64,000 nt of DNA from Macrolepiota albuminosa (Eukaryota; Basidiomycota; Agaricomycetes; Agaricales; Agaricaceae): NCBI GenBank assembly GCA_027475525.1, contig JAMWFC010000067.1, positions 186,001-250,000 on the forward strand. Reading direction: 5' to 3'. The first letter of the stretch is position 1; every line of letters begins with the position of its first letter. Below, in pieces: positions 35,779 through 45,797 of this stretch. The translations under genes were made by a program, and so were the position numbers. A model generated the notes under the pieces. That model was given only the letters and a program-made list of their open reading frames with translations, was not told where the DNA came from and searched no databases.

Positions 35779-35791
35779 TCTCCCCCCCACC
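35779..35791 (-). other. Polypurine tract of the gypsy element
   Basis: In element orientation GGTGGGGGGGAGA lies directly before the 3' LTR, where the plus-strand primer is expected. Confidence 0.75.
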
Positions 35792-35803
35792 AAATAAAGA
35801 CTG

Positions 35804-35957
35804 TCCTCAGTCATTCACAGTTCCAGATTAGGTCAAGTCCCATTTCTTGCTATCATATCAAAATTTTTGTCTGGACCTCCTCCTCAGTCATTCACAGTTC
35901 CAGATTAGGTCAAGTCCCATTTCTTGCTATCATATCAAAATTTTTGTCTGGACCTCC
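35804..35957. repeat. 77-bp tandem duplication in the gypsy 3' untranslated region
   Basis: 'tcctcagtcattcacagttc' at 35804 and 35881. Non-coding, so no frame effect. Confidence 0.92.
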
Positions 35958-36120
35958 AGTAATGTTTGTGGATTTCTTTTGCATGTTTTCGCTGTCCTCC
36001 CTGTCGCCTCAAAGGCCATTTAAACCCCTCCTATCATCCCCTACATCTCTAGTTCACCATCCTCCATAGCACCCCCTACTTTGCCAGCTACCCCAGAGCT
36101 CTAGGGACAGGAAGACTGAG

Positions 36121-37665
36121 TTACTCTTCCTGTTCTTCCCCTAGATGTATGCCCCGGAGGTAGAGGTCTTCCTCCACCTGTCCCTCATTCTTCTCTTCTC
36201 TTAGCTCTTGTAGCTTAGAAGGAGTGATATCGATCCATTCCTCTATACTAGTAGGCAGAGTGATTTGCTGCCTAGCCTTGTAAGGTATAACCCTAAAGGC
36301 AGCCACCCTCTCTTGCCATACAGTACCATCCAACTCTGCCACTATGTAGTTCCCTCCCTTAGTCCTAGTCAACACTACCATAGGTCCCCAATAGCGCGCA
36401 GACATTTTCCCACTTAGAGATTTAGCTGCCACTATGTTTCTAACCAGTACTAAGTCTCTTGGTTTGAACTTGTACTCCTTGATAGAGGCTTCATTTTCCC
36501 TTGTGAAGTTCTCTGCCCATCTCAACTTCTCCTTGCTGACCCTAGTCCTCATGTCTTCCACATGCTGGTAGTGCTTTGCCAGTGCTTGAGCTCTTAAGCC
36601 AATTAAGTCTTCTGTAGATACTGGTCCATCAGGCCAGTCTACCAACCAAGTGGCTTCCACTAAGTCCAAGGGTAGTATAGGATGTGCTCCAGTTACTAAG
36701 AAGAATGGGGAACACCCAAATCTCTTCCTAACTGTAATCCTGTCTGCCCACATTACATGCCAAAAGAACCAGTACCACTTGGTTCTGTCTTCACAGGCTT
36801 TATACAAGGCCTGCCTCACATCCCAATGTGGTCTCTCTATCCTCCCATTAGCTCTAGAATTATAGGGAGCAATAGTTATGCCCTGTATCCCATACTTCTT
36901 AGATAGCCAATGTACCACTTTTGTGAACTGCCCAGCATTATCTGTTACAATGGTGCTTATACAGCCCCATCTGCAGATCACTTCTTCAAACAACCACTGC
37001 CCAATCAACTTATGGTTATCCTTCTTCAAAGGTCTACCCTCCATCCATGAGGTTAAAGCGCATCTCCCATGTACAATATACTTGCACCCATTTGAACTTG
37101 GTGTCATGTGCATGGTATCCAAGTGTATGGTTTCAAATATACTGGGAGTGTAGGCTACCACAGGCTGCCTGCACACTGCAACTTTCTGCCTTACTTGGCA
37201 AGCATGACAAGTGTCTATATACCACTTTACATCAGCTTCCATTTCTGGCCACCAAAACCTCTCCTCCAGTAAAGCCTTAGTTGCAAAAGTCCCTCTGTGA
37301 CCAAGTGCATCATGAGCAGACTTTAGCATATACATCCTCCTGTCCTTCTCTATGACTAGCTTGTGCTTCCCCTCTTCTCCTCTCTTGTAAAACCTTCCCT
37401 TGAGATCAAAGAAGAACTGCCTTGCAAACTTTAGAAATTGTCCTTCTTTCACCTCTCTGGGTACCTTTCCAGGATGCCTAAGCCAATCCTGTACTAGTGG
37501 TAAGAGGTTATCTAAGGATTTTCCCTTCTCAGTTCTCCTCTCTTCCTGGTACTCTTCCACAGTAGAGGCAGAGGGCCTTTCTGGCAACAAGAGTGTAGAT
37601 AAAGTTAAGACTGCTACTGGATTCAGTGTAGTCCCTACTTTAGTGCTCTGTTCTTGTAAGCCCAC
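36121..37665 (-). CDS. Gypsy pol, integrase part
   Basis: Carries the HHCC zinc-binding module (HDALGHRG...CHACQVRQK), then the DDE core: HLDTMHM (first Asp), VTDNAGQF (second Asp) and NGRIERPHWDVRQ (Glu). A C-terminal region with YWGPMVVLTRTKGGNYIV and ELDGTVWQERVAAFRVIPY resembles the GPY/F-type end of gypsy integrases. The start at 37665 is not genuine: a duplication at 37587-37740 separates it from the RT/RNase H frame, and one copy would make a continuous polyprotein. Confidence 0.93.
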   Translation of the reverse strand: MGLQEQSTKVGTTLNPVAVLTLSTLLLPERPSASTVEEYQEERRTEKGKSLDNLLPLVQDWLRHPGKVPREVKEGQFLKFARQFFFDLKGRFYKRGEEGKHKLVIEKDRRMYMLKSAHDALGHRGTFATKALLEERFWWPEMEADVKWYIDTCHACQVRQKVAVCRQPVVAYTPSIFETIHLDTMHMTPSSNGCKYIVHGRCALTSWMEGRPLKKDNHKLIGQWLFEEVICRWGCISTIVTDNAGQFTKVVHWLSKKYGIQGITIAPYNSRANGRIERPHWDVRQALYKACEDRTKWYWFFWHVMWADRITVRKRFGCSPFFLVTGAHPILPLDLVEATWLVDWPDGPVSTEDLIGLRAQALAKHYQHVEDMRTRVSKEKLRWAENFTRENEASIKEYKFKPRDLVLVRNIVAAKSLSGKMSARYWGPMVVLTRTKGGNYIVAELDGTVWQERVAAFRVIPYKARQQITLPTSIEEWIDITPSKLQELREEKNEGQVEEDLYLRGIHLGEEQEE

Positions 37666-37740
37666 AAGAGTGTAGATAAAGTTAAGACTGCTACTGGATT
37701 CAGTGTAGTCCCTACTTTAGTGCTCTGTTCTTGTAACCCA
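37587..37740. repeat. 77-bp-period duplication between RNase H and integrase
   Basis: 'acaagagtgtagataaagtt' at 37587 and 37664; about 73 bp identical, with one mismatch in the remaining four. It splits pol into two frames. Confidence 0.9.
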
Positions 37741-39580
37741 AGGCTATCCCTTGCTCCCTGTCTCTACCCAATTCCACTTCCTCCTGTACATCCTCTGGAG
37801 TGACTGCTAACAAGTAGCCTCCTCTTGTATCAATCTCATCCATGAAGTCCTCTAACTTGAGGGGCACATGTTCCTCCCAGCCAGGTACTTTGTTAATCTC
37901 ATCTGGATACTCAAAGGACATTGGCTTTGGATCATCCAGTAAAGATGAGTCCACAGGAGGATACTCTTCATCTCCTGGTTGCTTCTCCCTGCGAGATAGA
38001 CCATCCATACTGAAAGTCTTCCCTGGCACATGCCTCAAGGTGAAGTGGTACATAAGTACAGCTTCTACCCAGCGCATTATAGTAGCATTAGGTCCAATCC
38101 CTGGGTTGCTCAGCATGCCCTTGAGGTATTTAGCATCACTCTCAATGATAAGCTTTCTGCACCCTAGTAACCAATAGCTGCTAACTTGTAATGCCCTCAT
38201 AAGACCATACAACTCTCTCTTAGGTTGTGAAAACCTAGCCTCCCTCTCATTCAAGGTAATGGACCCCAGTCTAGCACAAGTCCTCTGTTTTGGATTTGTA
38301 CTGTCTTCTTGGAAGATCCCAAACCCCACAGCCATCCAAGAAGTGTCTACTGCCAAGATGACAGCACCTTCAGACTCATAGTCTATAGGTCTTAGAGCTG
38401 CACAACTTGCTAACCTCCTCTTCATCTCCTTCATGGCCTCCTTCTGTTCTTCCTCCCAGACAAAAGCCACATCATCCTTAGTGAGCCTATTGATAGGCTC
38501 TGAGATCTTGGCATAGTCCTGGATGAACATCCTGAAGGTACCACAAGTTCCCAAGAACTTCCTAACCTCAGAGACATTGCAACAGTCTCCCCAACTCATG
38601 ACCACTGCATATCTCTTTGTCTCTGGCTTGCGCCCCTCATAAGAACACAAGTGACCCACTACAGTGATTTCATCTGCACATAGCACAGACTTAGTCCCTG
38701 AGAAGGTTCCTCCAGCATACTTGATGCGCTGAACAACTCTATTGACATTGTTCAGGTGCTCCCATACAAAGCGCCTAATCCCTTGATTCTCTGCAATAGT
38801 CTCATACCCTCCTCCTTCCAACTCATACCTAGTCTCAGGTCCTCTTATTGGAACATCATCAATATAAGGCCAAGTGACATGAGGTATCTCATCCTGCAAG
38901 ATATAAGTAACATCATCATGGAAGATGGGAACTGAATTAGTCCATCCCATTGGCAATGTCACCAATCTCAGAGCTCCATAAGGTGTCTGAAAGGTAGTAT
39001 AGTCCCTAGACTTAGGGTCCAAAGTCCTTTCATCATATCCAACATAGAGATCACACATCCCACCACATGCTCTTCCAGCAAAGTGGTTGGCCAGTTCTTC
39101 TGTAGCAGGAGGTACTCCAGAATGAGCTATAGTGACTTTGTTTAGAGGTTCTAAACTGTGCACAAGCCTTAGACTTTTCCCATCCTTCTTCAGAACAGCG
39201 AACCATTGTGACCTATATGAGGAATTTGACCTCTCATAAACCCCTGCTTCCAACTTCCTCTTAATCTCCTTGCACAGGTCATTGTACTTCCCAGGAGGTA
39301 TGGGTCTGTTTTTCAACACCCAAGGCTGGTGAGGTACTACTGGCATAACAACAGGTGGGAAGTATTCCTCTTTGAACTTCCCCTTTTGACTGTCATTCCA
39401 TGCAAAGGCCTCATTCTGCTGCATCATCAACTGGTGCAATAACTTCCTCTCTTCTGGCCATAGAAACTCCCCTTCATGTGCTTGGTCAATAATCTGTTTG
39501 CACTCCTCTGTGTACCTCCCAGTAGGCCTGAATTCAGGTGGATGTGGACTCAAAGGTGGCATGTCATAATCTGTTTGCAC
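37712..39580 (-). CDS. Gypsy pol, reverse transcriptase-RNase H part
   Basis: RT motifs: EAGVYERSNSSYRSQW, LRLVHSLEPLNKVT, FQTPYGALRLVTLPMGWTNS and the catalytic WPYIDDVPIRG. RNase H: GAVILAVDTSWMAVGFGIF, FSQPKRELYGLMRALQ and KLIIESDAKYLKG. A short linker after LSRREKQ leads to the integrase. Same family as the element at 57188-60193 but much more AT-rich in codon use. Bounded on both sides by 77-bp duplications. Confidence 0.95.
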   Translation of the reverse strand: MQTDYDMPPLSPHPPEFRPTGRYTEECKQIIDQAHEGEFLWPEERKLLHQLMMQQNEAFAWNDSQKGKFKEEYFPPVVMPVVPHQPWVLKNRPIPPGKYNDLCKEIKRKLEAGVYERSNSSYRSQWFAVLKKDGKSLRLVHSLEPLNKVTIAHSGVPPATEELANHFAGRACGGMCDLYVGYDERTLDPKSRDYTTFQTPYGALRLVTLPMGWTNSVPIFHDDVTYILQDEIPHVTWPYIDDVPIRGPETRYELEGGGYETIAENQGIRRFVWEHLNNVNRVVQRIKYAGGTFSGTKSVLCADEITVVGHLCSYEGRKPETKRYAVVMSWGDCCNVSEVRKFLGTCGTFRMFIQDYAKISEPINRLTKDDVAFVWEEEQKEAMKEMKRRLASCAALRPIDYESEGAVILAVDTSWMAVGFGIFQEDSTNPKQRTCARLGSITLNEREARFSQPKRELYGLMRALQVSSYWLLGCRKLIIESDAKYLKGMLSNPGIGPNATIMRWVEAVLMYHFTLRHVPGKTFSMDGLSRREKQPGDEEYPPVDSSLLDDPKPMSFEYPDEINKVPGWEEHVPLKLEDFMDEIDTRGGYLLAVTPEDVQEEVELGRDREQGIALGYKNRALK

Positions 39581-39642
39581 TCCTCTGTGTACCTCCCAGT
39601 AGGCCTGAATTCAGGTGGATGTGGACTCAAAGGTGGCATGTC
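39489..39642. repeat. 77-bp tandem duplication before the reverse transcriptase
   Basis: 39489-39565 repeated exactly at 39566-39642. A single copy fuses the frame of 39550-40008 with the RT frame. Confidence 0.95.
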
Positions 39643-40349
39643 CTTTAAAGGATCCCCAGTGATATTCCTCTCTATCCTGAACTCCTCTGGTGTAGTACCC
39701 AACACAGGTCTAACTTTCTTGGCAACAGGCTTATATTTCCCAAACACTTGTACAGTTTCCTCCTGGCTTTTCTCCCCCCCACTCTTTAACTCTTCAGGTA
39801 GGTAGCCTAGCTCTCCATTCAGGTAAGCTCCCAGCAACTGCCCTGTCCTTTCTCCTTCTCTTCCAGTAGCATGGTAAGCAGCCAAGTACACATCTCTGAG
39901 TTCTTGCTGCTCAAAACTCTTCTCCTTGACACAGTACCCCTTGATCCAGAAACCTTCCTCCTCACTCCCCTCTATCATCACTGCAGCCTCTCCTTGATCT
40001 GGGATCAACTCCTCAAGGCTGAAGCTTTTCCCAACTCCTCCTTGTTGCCACCAGGGGGTGCCTTGCCTCTCTCATAAGTTGGCAGTGCAGTCCTCTTCCC
40101 AGTATTAGGATCCCTGATAGTGATGATTGCACTACCATCCTTCAAGTTCTGCACATTACTCTCAGTGGCTGTATCAAATGGCCTCCCCAGTAATACTGTA
40201 TAGGCAGGTTTCTCAAATATATGCACTTGCAAGTATATTGTGAAACCCTCAGCAAACTTGAAGGGCACATTCTTGGCCATCCCCAAAGACTCATTAACCT
40301 GTTGATTGGCACTCTCCATGCGCAACCTTATATCAGGATCCCAAGTCAA
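39550..40349 (-). CDS. Gypsy pol, segment between protease and RT
   Basis: Two frames, 40349-40005 and 40008-39550. The first encodes FTIYLQVHIFEKPAYTVLLG and FDTATESNV, the C-terminal half of a retropepsin-like fold (VLLGRPF). The switch to the second frame (EELIPDQGEAAVMIEG) needs one base near 40023-40028, where the coding strand has an A4 run. The second encodes an acidic linker to the RT with LSPHPPEFRPTGRYTEECK. Confidence 0.75.
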
Positions 40350-40426
40350 TTGGCCATCCCCAAAGACTCATTAACCTGTTGATTGGCACTCTCCATGCGC
40401 AACCTTATGTCAGGATCCCAAGTCAA
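40273..40426. repeat. 77-bp tandem duplication within the gypsy protease
   Basis: 'ttggccatccccaaagactc' at 40273 and 40350, one mismatch. It splits the protease into two frames. Confidence 0.92.
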
Positions 40427-41086
40427 TCTCAAACTTAGTGCCTTGTCCAAAGCCATGCACACAATCTGAGACCCACTATCCAATATAGCCTCCACCTTAG
40501 CTTGGTCATTCACACTAGGGTACAGAGACCTCAACACTTGCAAGTCTCTGGCCACATAGACCACTTCTGGCCTATCCCCTGGTGGAAGCTGTTCCAAGAA
40601 GGTAGCCACACAGTCCTCATGAACCACTGATCCCTTTGGAACCCCCTCTTCTTCACTCTGAGAGATATGGTACCCTGGTTGAGGCAAGTCATCTATATTG
40701 ACCTGGCTCATTACAGAGGCACTTCTATCCTCCTGTGCAAAGACCTTGGCAGCTGTCCACTTGGTAGCACCTTCCCTCCTCCTCCAAGTCTTCTCCAGAG
40801 CCTCCTGCAAGGCTGGCACCTTCAACAATTCCCTTGTAGAAATTGTCACCTCATTGTCCAATATTTTGCTGACAATCTCATCCTCCCTTCTCTGCCATAC
40901 TCTGGGCTGATACAACTCTTTCTTGTCACTTTGAAATTTTACTATTTTCTCTCCATTGACAGCAGGCACCTGCTCAAAGGGCAGGTTCCCTTTGCCTACT
41001 TCTATAACTCCCCTTTGCCTTTTTAGATCACTCTCAGGTGGTAGTGGTGTCCTCAATTCAGGCTGGACTCTTCCATCTGCCACCAT
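40346..41086 (-). CDS. Gypsy pol, protease part
   Basis: Starts MVADGRVQPELRTPLP, 11 bases after the gag stop and in another frame, so pol would need frameshifting or re-initiation. VEAILDSGSQIVCMAL near the C-terminal end carries the DSG catalytic triad of aspartic retropepsins. The ORF ends artificially in the duplication at 40350 and continues in the next frame. Confidence 0.88.
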   Translation of the reverse strand: MVADGRVQPELRTPLPPESDLKRQRGVIEVGKGNLPFEQVPAVNGEKIVKFQSDKKELYQPRVWQRREDEIVSKILDNEVTISTRELLKVPALQEALEKTWRRREGATKWTAAKVFAQEDRSASVMSQVNIDDLPQPGYHISQSEEEGVPKGSVVHEDCVATFLEQLPPGDRPEVVYVARDLQVLRSLYPSVNDQAKVEAILDSGSQIVCMALDKALSLRLTWDPDIRLRMESANQQVNESLGMAN

Positions 41087-41097
41087 CCTTGAGTTCT

Positions 41098-42635
41098 CTA
41101 AAAACCCTCCTGCTTCTGCTGGGTGTTCTTCTCATAAGTCTGACTCCTAGTAGTTATCAGACTTGCCACCAAGCTCTGCAGCTCCTCTATCTTCTTCTCT
41201 AAATCCTCTTTCTCTTTGGGCACTGCCTGCACATATGTAGACACACTAGGCACAACAGTGACTGGCTCTTCAACCCAGCCATAGAAGGCAGCAGCCTTAG
41301 GATCCATGATAGCATTGACCCTCTCTTTGGGAGACACATTAGGTGGACTCCTGGGAATAGGATCCCCAGAAGGTAGCCTAGGCCTGCCTTCAAAAAGAAT
41401 AAGCTTGCCCTCTTGGACTTGAGTCCTGAGGTATTCACAGTCATTGGTCCTGTGTCCCAACTCCCAACAATGATAACAGTTTATTCCTGCTGCTGAACTG
41501 TTGCCTCCTGGAAACTGAACAGTCTGCAAGGCCTGAGCAGGCATCCCCATCCTATTCTGCAGACTTCCCTGCATGGGAGCCTGACTCTTTGCCTTCCACT
41601 CATTATTCATTGTCTGCATGAACCCCCTCAGACTGCTCATCTCCTTCCCCAGAGCCATGACTCCATCCTGCAAGTTGGCTAACCTTCCCTCAGTCTCCAG
41701 GTCAACCTCCTGCTTAACCTTGATCACCCCCGGAGCTCTCTCTTTTGTTCCCTCATCATCTCGGAATGACGTTCCAGAGTCGACTAAAATAGACACGATA
41801 TTTATAACTTCCTTTAGATCATATCTGTCATCTTTGTGTCGTTTCCTAGATACATCACTGTAATGTCCGTACTTTTGCAAGGCTTGTGCTAAGATTAGCT
41901 CACGGAATGCTGGTGTGAAGCACTTGGTAAATTTGTCCACCAACGCTCCATTCCCTAGCACCCCTGTCAACTTCTTTGCCTCAGCCCGGAATTTCCGAAC
42001 AAGCGCATGAATTTCTTCTGTGTCATGCTGCCCTAAACGTGCGTGCTCTCGACAGATCCGATCAAGCACTGCCACGCTTCCCTCATCTGAGATTGCTTCA
42101 GGGTAAGAACTTTGTATTTCTTTGACGAAATCGTCATACGTAGATTCGTCCCCAAAGCTATCTAACCCTCTCCACTCACTATCCGTCTCAGCGTCCACAT
42201 ATTCCGTCAACTTGTCCTTCTGTTCCTGGTTATCATTGATCCCTGCAGCCTTGAAGAGGCTCTCCATCTTTCGAAGGAAGCGCCGTACTTCTGTAGGCTG
42301 TGTATGGGTGAACCGAGGAGCGTCACGACTTGTTGATAGTGGCAGCTTTTGTCTCACTATTTCGGCGGGCATATTTTGTGTTGGATTTTGTGTATTTGAT
42401 GTATTTATACTTGAAATATTGATATTTGTCTCACTATTTCGGCGGGCATATTTTGTGTTGGATTTTGTGTATTTGATGTATTTATACTTGAAATATTGAT
42501 ATTGTTGGATGTACGCTTTCTACTAGATCTCAAGATCTGTTCTGGGTCCCTGGCACTATTGAGTGTCGTGGTCTTGATGCTACGGGTTACGGGCTTGTGG
42601 ACGTGCTCCGTTGTCTTGACCCGTTGCTTAGGCAC
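41098..42635 (-). CDS. Gypsy gag (capsid and zinc knuckle)
   Basis: Likely start at 42635 (MPKQRVKTTEHVHKP). A 77-bp duplication at 42348-42501 breaks the frame, so the protein otherwise appears to start at 42372 (MPAEIVRQ). Capsid-like region: FTHTQPTEVRRFLRKM, DSEWRGLDSFGD, YDDFVKEIQSSYP, IHALVRKFRAEAK. A CCHC knuckle, CYHCWELGHRTNDC, follows at about 41430-41470 and binds nucleic acid. A C-terminal heptad-like stretch (EKEDLEKKIEELQSLV) precedes the TAG. Confidence 0.9.
42348..42501. repeat. 77-bp tandem duplication near the gag N-terminus
   Basis: 'tttgtctcactatttcggcg' at 42348 and 42425. One copy would join MPKQRVKT... to the capsid frame. Confidence 0.92.
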
Positions 42636-42776
42636 GGTTCTCTTTAGTCTTTCTGGGGTAGACCCTCTTGGTGCAAATGAAATCTTGTATTAAACTTGAT
42701 GTGAACTGGACTTGATGGTCCACAATAATGAGCTTGATGTCGGTGTAACTTGTTGGTCACTTGCTAAACCAAAGCC

Positions 42777-42793
42777 CCTCGCGGTGGGCTCCA
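42777..42793 (-). other. Primer-binding site of the gypsy element
   Basis: In element orientation TGGAGCCCACCGCGAGG lies two bases after the 5' LTR and begins TGG, as complements of tRNA 3' CCA ends do. The priming tRNA is not identified. Confidence 0.6.
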
Positions 42794-42795
42794 GA

Positions 42796-43809
42796 TGTAG
42801 TACTTGGTAGAAGTATTACTTGATAGTTCTGGGGCTTGCTAGTATAGAATATGACCTTGAATTCACACTGATTTTGACGGTGAAAGAGATAATTATGATC
42901 TTGAATGCGTTTAATAATTTTGCAAAACGCCGAGGTTTTGAGGAATTATAATATTGAATGAGAATAATAATATTCCCACAAGTCGAGGTTTCTTAACAAA
43001 CTCCGGCCTAAGCGATTCACTCCCTGGGAATCACCGAGCCTTTGCCTATCAATTGCCTGTCTATTCTCTACTAAACTTGGGCTATTTATACTGTTTTTCT
43101 GGTGCACAGACCACTATCTACATATGACTCTTTGTCGGAAACTCTCCAACTTCCAGAACGTATTTGATAGTCCAATTTCCCTTTTGGGAGGCCTGTTTCA
43201 GTGCCACCCGTTCCACCATTCAACTTCTTGTTCCGCCATTCTTCCGGATGTTTCGGATTGCCACTTCCCCATTTGCTTGAGCTCCATTTAGCCCGATCCC
43301 ATTCCTAGATCCTTCTTTCCTCTTTTAGCGCCTCCCTGCATCCTCTACTTCTTTCCTTTTCCCCTCCTTGTTGTCAAATCAAACATTGACTGATTTGACG
43401 ATGAAATTGAGAATTATAATATTGAATGAATATAATAATTTCCCAATTTCATCCTATTCCGTCCATTGCCGAACATTGACTGATTTGATGATGAAATTGA
43501 GAATTATAATATCGAATGAATATAATAATTTCCCAATTTCATCCTGTTCCGTCCAATCCTGTTCCGTCCATTACCAGCTTCCATGCTTTTCCTCTCCATG
43601 ACAGTGGTTAGACTATTGTTGAGCTGATAGTTTGAGCCGGTCCCTGCCTGTTGTTCTGTACTTTTCTGTGTATTTGTTGGGATATTTTCGGAGATGGTTA
43701 TTTGTTGAGACTGCTACCAGGAGGCTTACAGTTTTCAGCCCATATTTAAATGTTTATTTTGACTTCTGGTGCATGTTTTGTCCCTGACTGCTGGTACAGC
43801 GTCGTATCA
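42796..43809 (-). repeat. Gypsy 5' LTR (right copy)
   Basis: 1014 bp, TGATACGACGCTG to AAGTACTACA in element orientation. The AT-rich segments 'gaattataatattgaatgaat' recur as a direct repeat inside it. Promoter elements are not resolved. Confidence 0.93.
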
Positions 43810-44703
43810 TCGTCGCATCCCAGAACAAGCAAGAGCTCCCGTTACAGCAGAGGTGCTGGAGGCGTTCGTGGCAGCCCTGGCAGGGGCATACTCGAAATCG
43901 GCCATTGAAAATTTTTTGGCCGGAGTGAAAGCGTGGCACTTGCTGCATGCTGTGGCCTGGAACATAGACGAGCCCCGAATGAGAGCATTGATTAAGGCTG
44001 CAGAGAGACTTACGCCCAAAACCTCGAAGAGAAAGAAAAGAAGTCCCTGCACGCCAGCCTTTCTCGAGGCAATGCATAGACAGCTGGGCATTAGCGACAC
44101 TGTACCAAACCCGCTCAACGTAGCGGTGTTTGCATGTGCCACTACGTGTTTCTACAGCGCCGCCTGATTGGGGGAATTCACAGTCCCAACCTTAACCTCT
44201 TTCGACCCCTCCGTGCACGTAAAACCGAGTAACGTGCACAAATCGACTGACAGGACAGGTCTTGAAACAACAGCCTTCCATCTGCCCAGGACAAAAACAG
44301 CAGTCCACGGAGAGACCGTGTCGTGGGCGTCACAGAGCGGAGTCTCGGACCCCAGAAACGCTCTCGAAACTCACTTAAGAGTGAACTCACCGCCGTCGGG
44401 CAGCCCTCTATTTGCATATCGCAATAAAAAAAGGAAAATACGCAGCGTTGACCAAGAAAAAGTTTTTGGAAGTGCTTACCAAAGCCGCAAAAGCTGCGAA
44501 CCTAGAACCGTTGCAGGGTCACGGCATCAGAATTGGCGCAACCTTAGAGTACCTCATGAGGGGGGTACCTTTCGAGGCTATGAAAGCCATCGGGCGTTGG
44601 TCCAGCGATGCGTTCTACGGGTACTTGTCAAAGCACGAGCAAATACTAGCACCATATTTGCAAGCTGTACCCACGCTGCACGAATCGTTCTTAAAATTGA
44701 CGC
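43810..44703 (+). pseudogene. Ngaro tyrosine recombinase, C-terminal part
   Basis: Resumes after the gypsy element with RRIPEQARAPVTAEVLEAF, so the interrupted codon run DYR/RIPEQ is restored across TCGT. The segment ending FYSAA stops at a TGA (44165-44167), then LGEFTVPTLTSF continues in frame: the TGA sits where the first catalytic Arg (ARLGE) is expected. LPRTKTAVHGETVSWA follows. A one-base shift in an A7 run near 44430 moves the frame to the C-terminal box: GHGIRIGATLEYL (HxxR), IGRWSSDAF and the nucleophile region FYGYLSKH. The stop is near 44720. Confidence 0.85.
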
Positions 44704-44873
44704 TGGCTTTCAGAAAATAGTAAGCCCAGATGAGCACAAGTCTTTACACCAGTTTCAGGGAGCCCCTCCTAGTCAGAGGGGGTATCGCATTGCTCGCGGC
44801 CAAAGCGATGCGGCGGAGACTCCCTGGTGCACTTTATTACGGCGATGCGTCGCTTGCTCCTAACAATCGTGGG

Positions 44874-45061
44874 GAATCGCGGCTAATCTCGGTTCTGTTC
44901 TTTCTTGCGCAGAACCTCGCGGCAGGTCGGAGCTCGCCTTTTTTCAAGTCGGCGTCCTCACCCACCCACGTTGTAGCAAATACTGCAAAACTTATTTGTA
45001 TATAAAACAAAGCCAGTACAAATACATTCTATATCTTGTCCACCAGGCGACGAAGTCAAAG
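44874..45061 (+). repeat. Split direct repeat B1
   Basis: 'gaatcgcggctaatctcggt' to 'gacgaagtcaaag'; repeated at 45463-45650 (offset 589) with one visible difference (ggtcggagc / ggtcagagc). Confidence 0.9.
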
Positions 45062-45227
45062 ATGGTTGCCCTGTCAGATGTGAGGTTCGAGCGTCGGAAA
45101 GGGCGTGGTCTTTGAATGAGGGTGGCTGTGTCGTCACGGGAATCCCTTTTTCCCTGCGACTCCCACCCTCAGTGGTCTCGTCGTCTCTTAGCATCGCGTC
45201 TTCCCGCAGAAAAGAAAAATATCTTTC
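45057..45227 (+). repeat. Split direct repeat A2
   Basis: Copy of A1, directly abutting B1. The B1-A2 junction is the presumed circle-junction sequence used by the recombinase. Confidence 0.88.
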
Positions 45228-45305
45228 CCCCTGCGACTCCCACCCTCAGTGGTCTCGTCGTCTCTTAGCATCGCGTCTTCCCGCAGAAAAGAAAAATATC
45301 TTTCC
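45152..45305. repeat. 77-bp tandem duplication at the A2 end
   Basis: 45152-45228 repeated at 45229-45305 (ccctgcgactcccaccctca...). A1 has only one copy. Confidence 0.92.
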
Positions 45306-45462
45306 CCACCCACCCACCCAAAGGAGGTAAGAGAAGAGGGATGAGCACAGAAAGGCAATCAGTTTTCAACAAGCGTAGTGGCCTCCGTGAACAAAAGAGA
45401 ATCGGAAACAGGCAAGCGGTATAGTATCCTCCCTTACTACCCTTTTTCCTTCCCACCCGCCC

Positions 45463-45650
45463 GAATCGCGGCTAATCTCGGTTCTGTTCTTTCTTGCGCA
45501 GAACCTCGCGGCAGGTCAGAGCTCGCCTTTTTTCAAGTCGGCGTCCTCACCCACCCACGTTGTAGCAAATACTGCAAAACTTATTTGTATATAAAACAAA
45601 GCCAGTACAAATACATTCTATATCTTGTCCACCAGGCGACGAAGTCAAAG
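45463..45650 (+). repeat. Split direct repeat B2 (right terminus)
   Basis: Ends at 'gacgaagtcaaag'; the flank starts 'agaaaagaattt'. Confidence 0.88.
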
Positions 45651-45790
45651 AGAAAAGAATTTCTCGTGATCGCACCGCCACCGCACTCTAAAGATCACAC
45701 CCTGCTGTCTCTCGTACCTCGTGACGTCCAGGGCCAAACCGCTTTGATCTATCAAACGCGTCGCGTCGCGCTAAGGTCTCGTCTTGTCCT

Positions 45791-45797
45791 TATAAAA
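45791..45797 (+). promoter_or_regulatory. Possible TATA box of the APH gene
   Basis: TATAAAA, 186 bases upstream of the ATG at 45983, with pyrimidine-rich sequence between them. Position is plausible for a fungal promoter; not proven. Confidence 0.4.

Larger units (their letters stand above)
34711..43809 (-). mobile_element. Ty3/gypsy LTR retrotransposon, nested in the Ngaro recombinase gene
   Basis: Complete element in minus orientation. The 5' LTR is 42796-43809 and the 3' LTR 34711-35778, TGATAC...CTACA in element orientation, with target duplication TCGT (34707-34710, 43810-43813). Internal order: primer-binding site, gag, protease, RT, RNase H, integrase, polypurine tract. The LTRs look identical by eye over about 870 bp, so the insertion is recent. 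Most frame breaks coincide with 77-bp duplications; one at about 40025 is a single-base shift. Confidence 0.95.
30493..45650 (+). mobile_element. Ngaro-like tyrosine-recombinase retrotransposon with split direct repeats
   Basis: Termini are split direct repeats in the order A1 (30493-30663) - genes - B1 (44874-45061) - A2 (45057-45227) - B2 (45463-45650), the arrangement known for Ngaro/PAT-type elements. It encodes a gag-like protein with zinc-finger cysteines, an RT-RNase H and a tyrosine recombinase, all plus strand, and has no DDE integrase. A Ty3/gypsy element is inserted at 34711-43809. Without it the element is about 6 kb. No target duplication is seen, as expected when recombinase inserts a circular intermediate. 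Premature stops and frameshifts make it inactive. Confidence 0.88.

Noticed and set aside
44168..44863. 231-codon ORF as a separate protein
   Set aside because: It is the continuation of the tyrosine recombinase after the TGA; its last part after the A7 run is out of frame.
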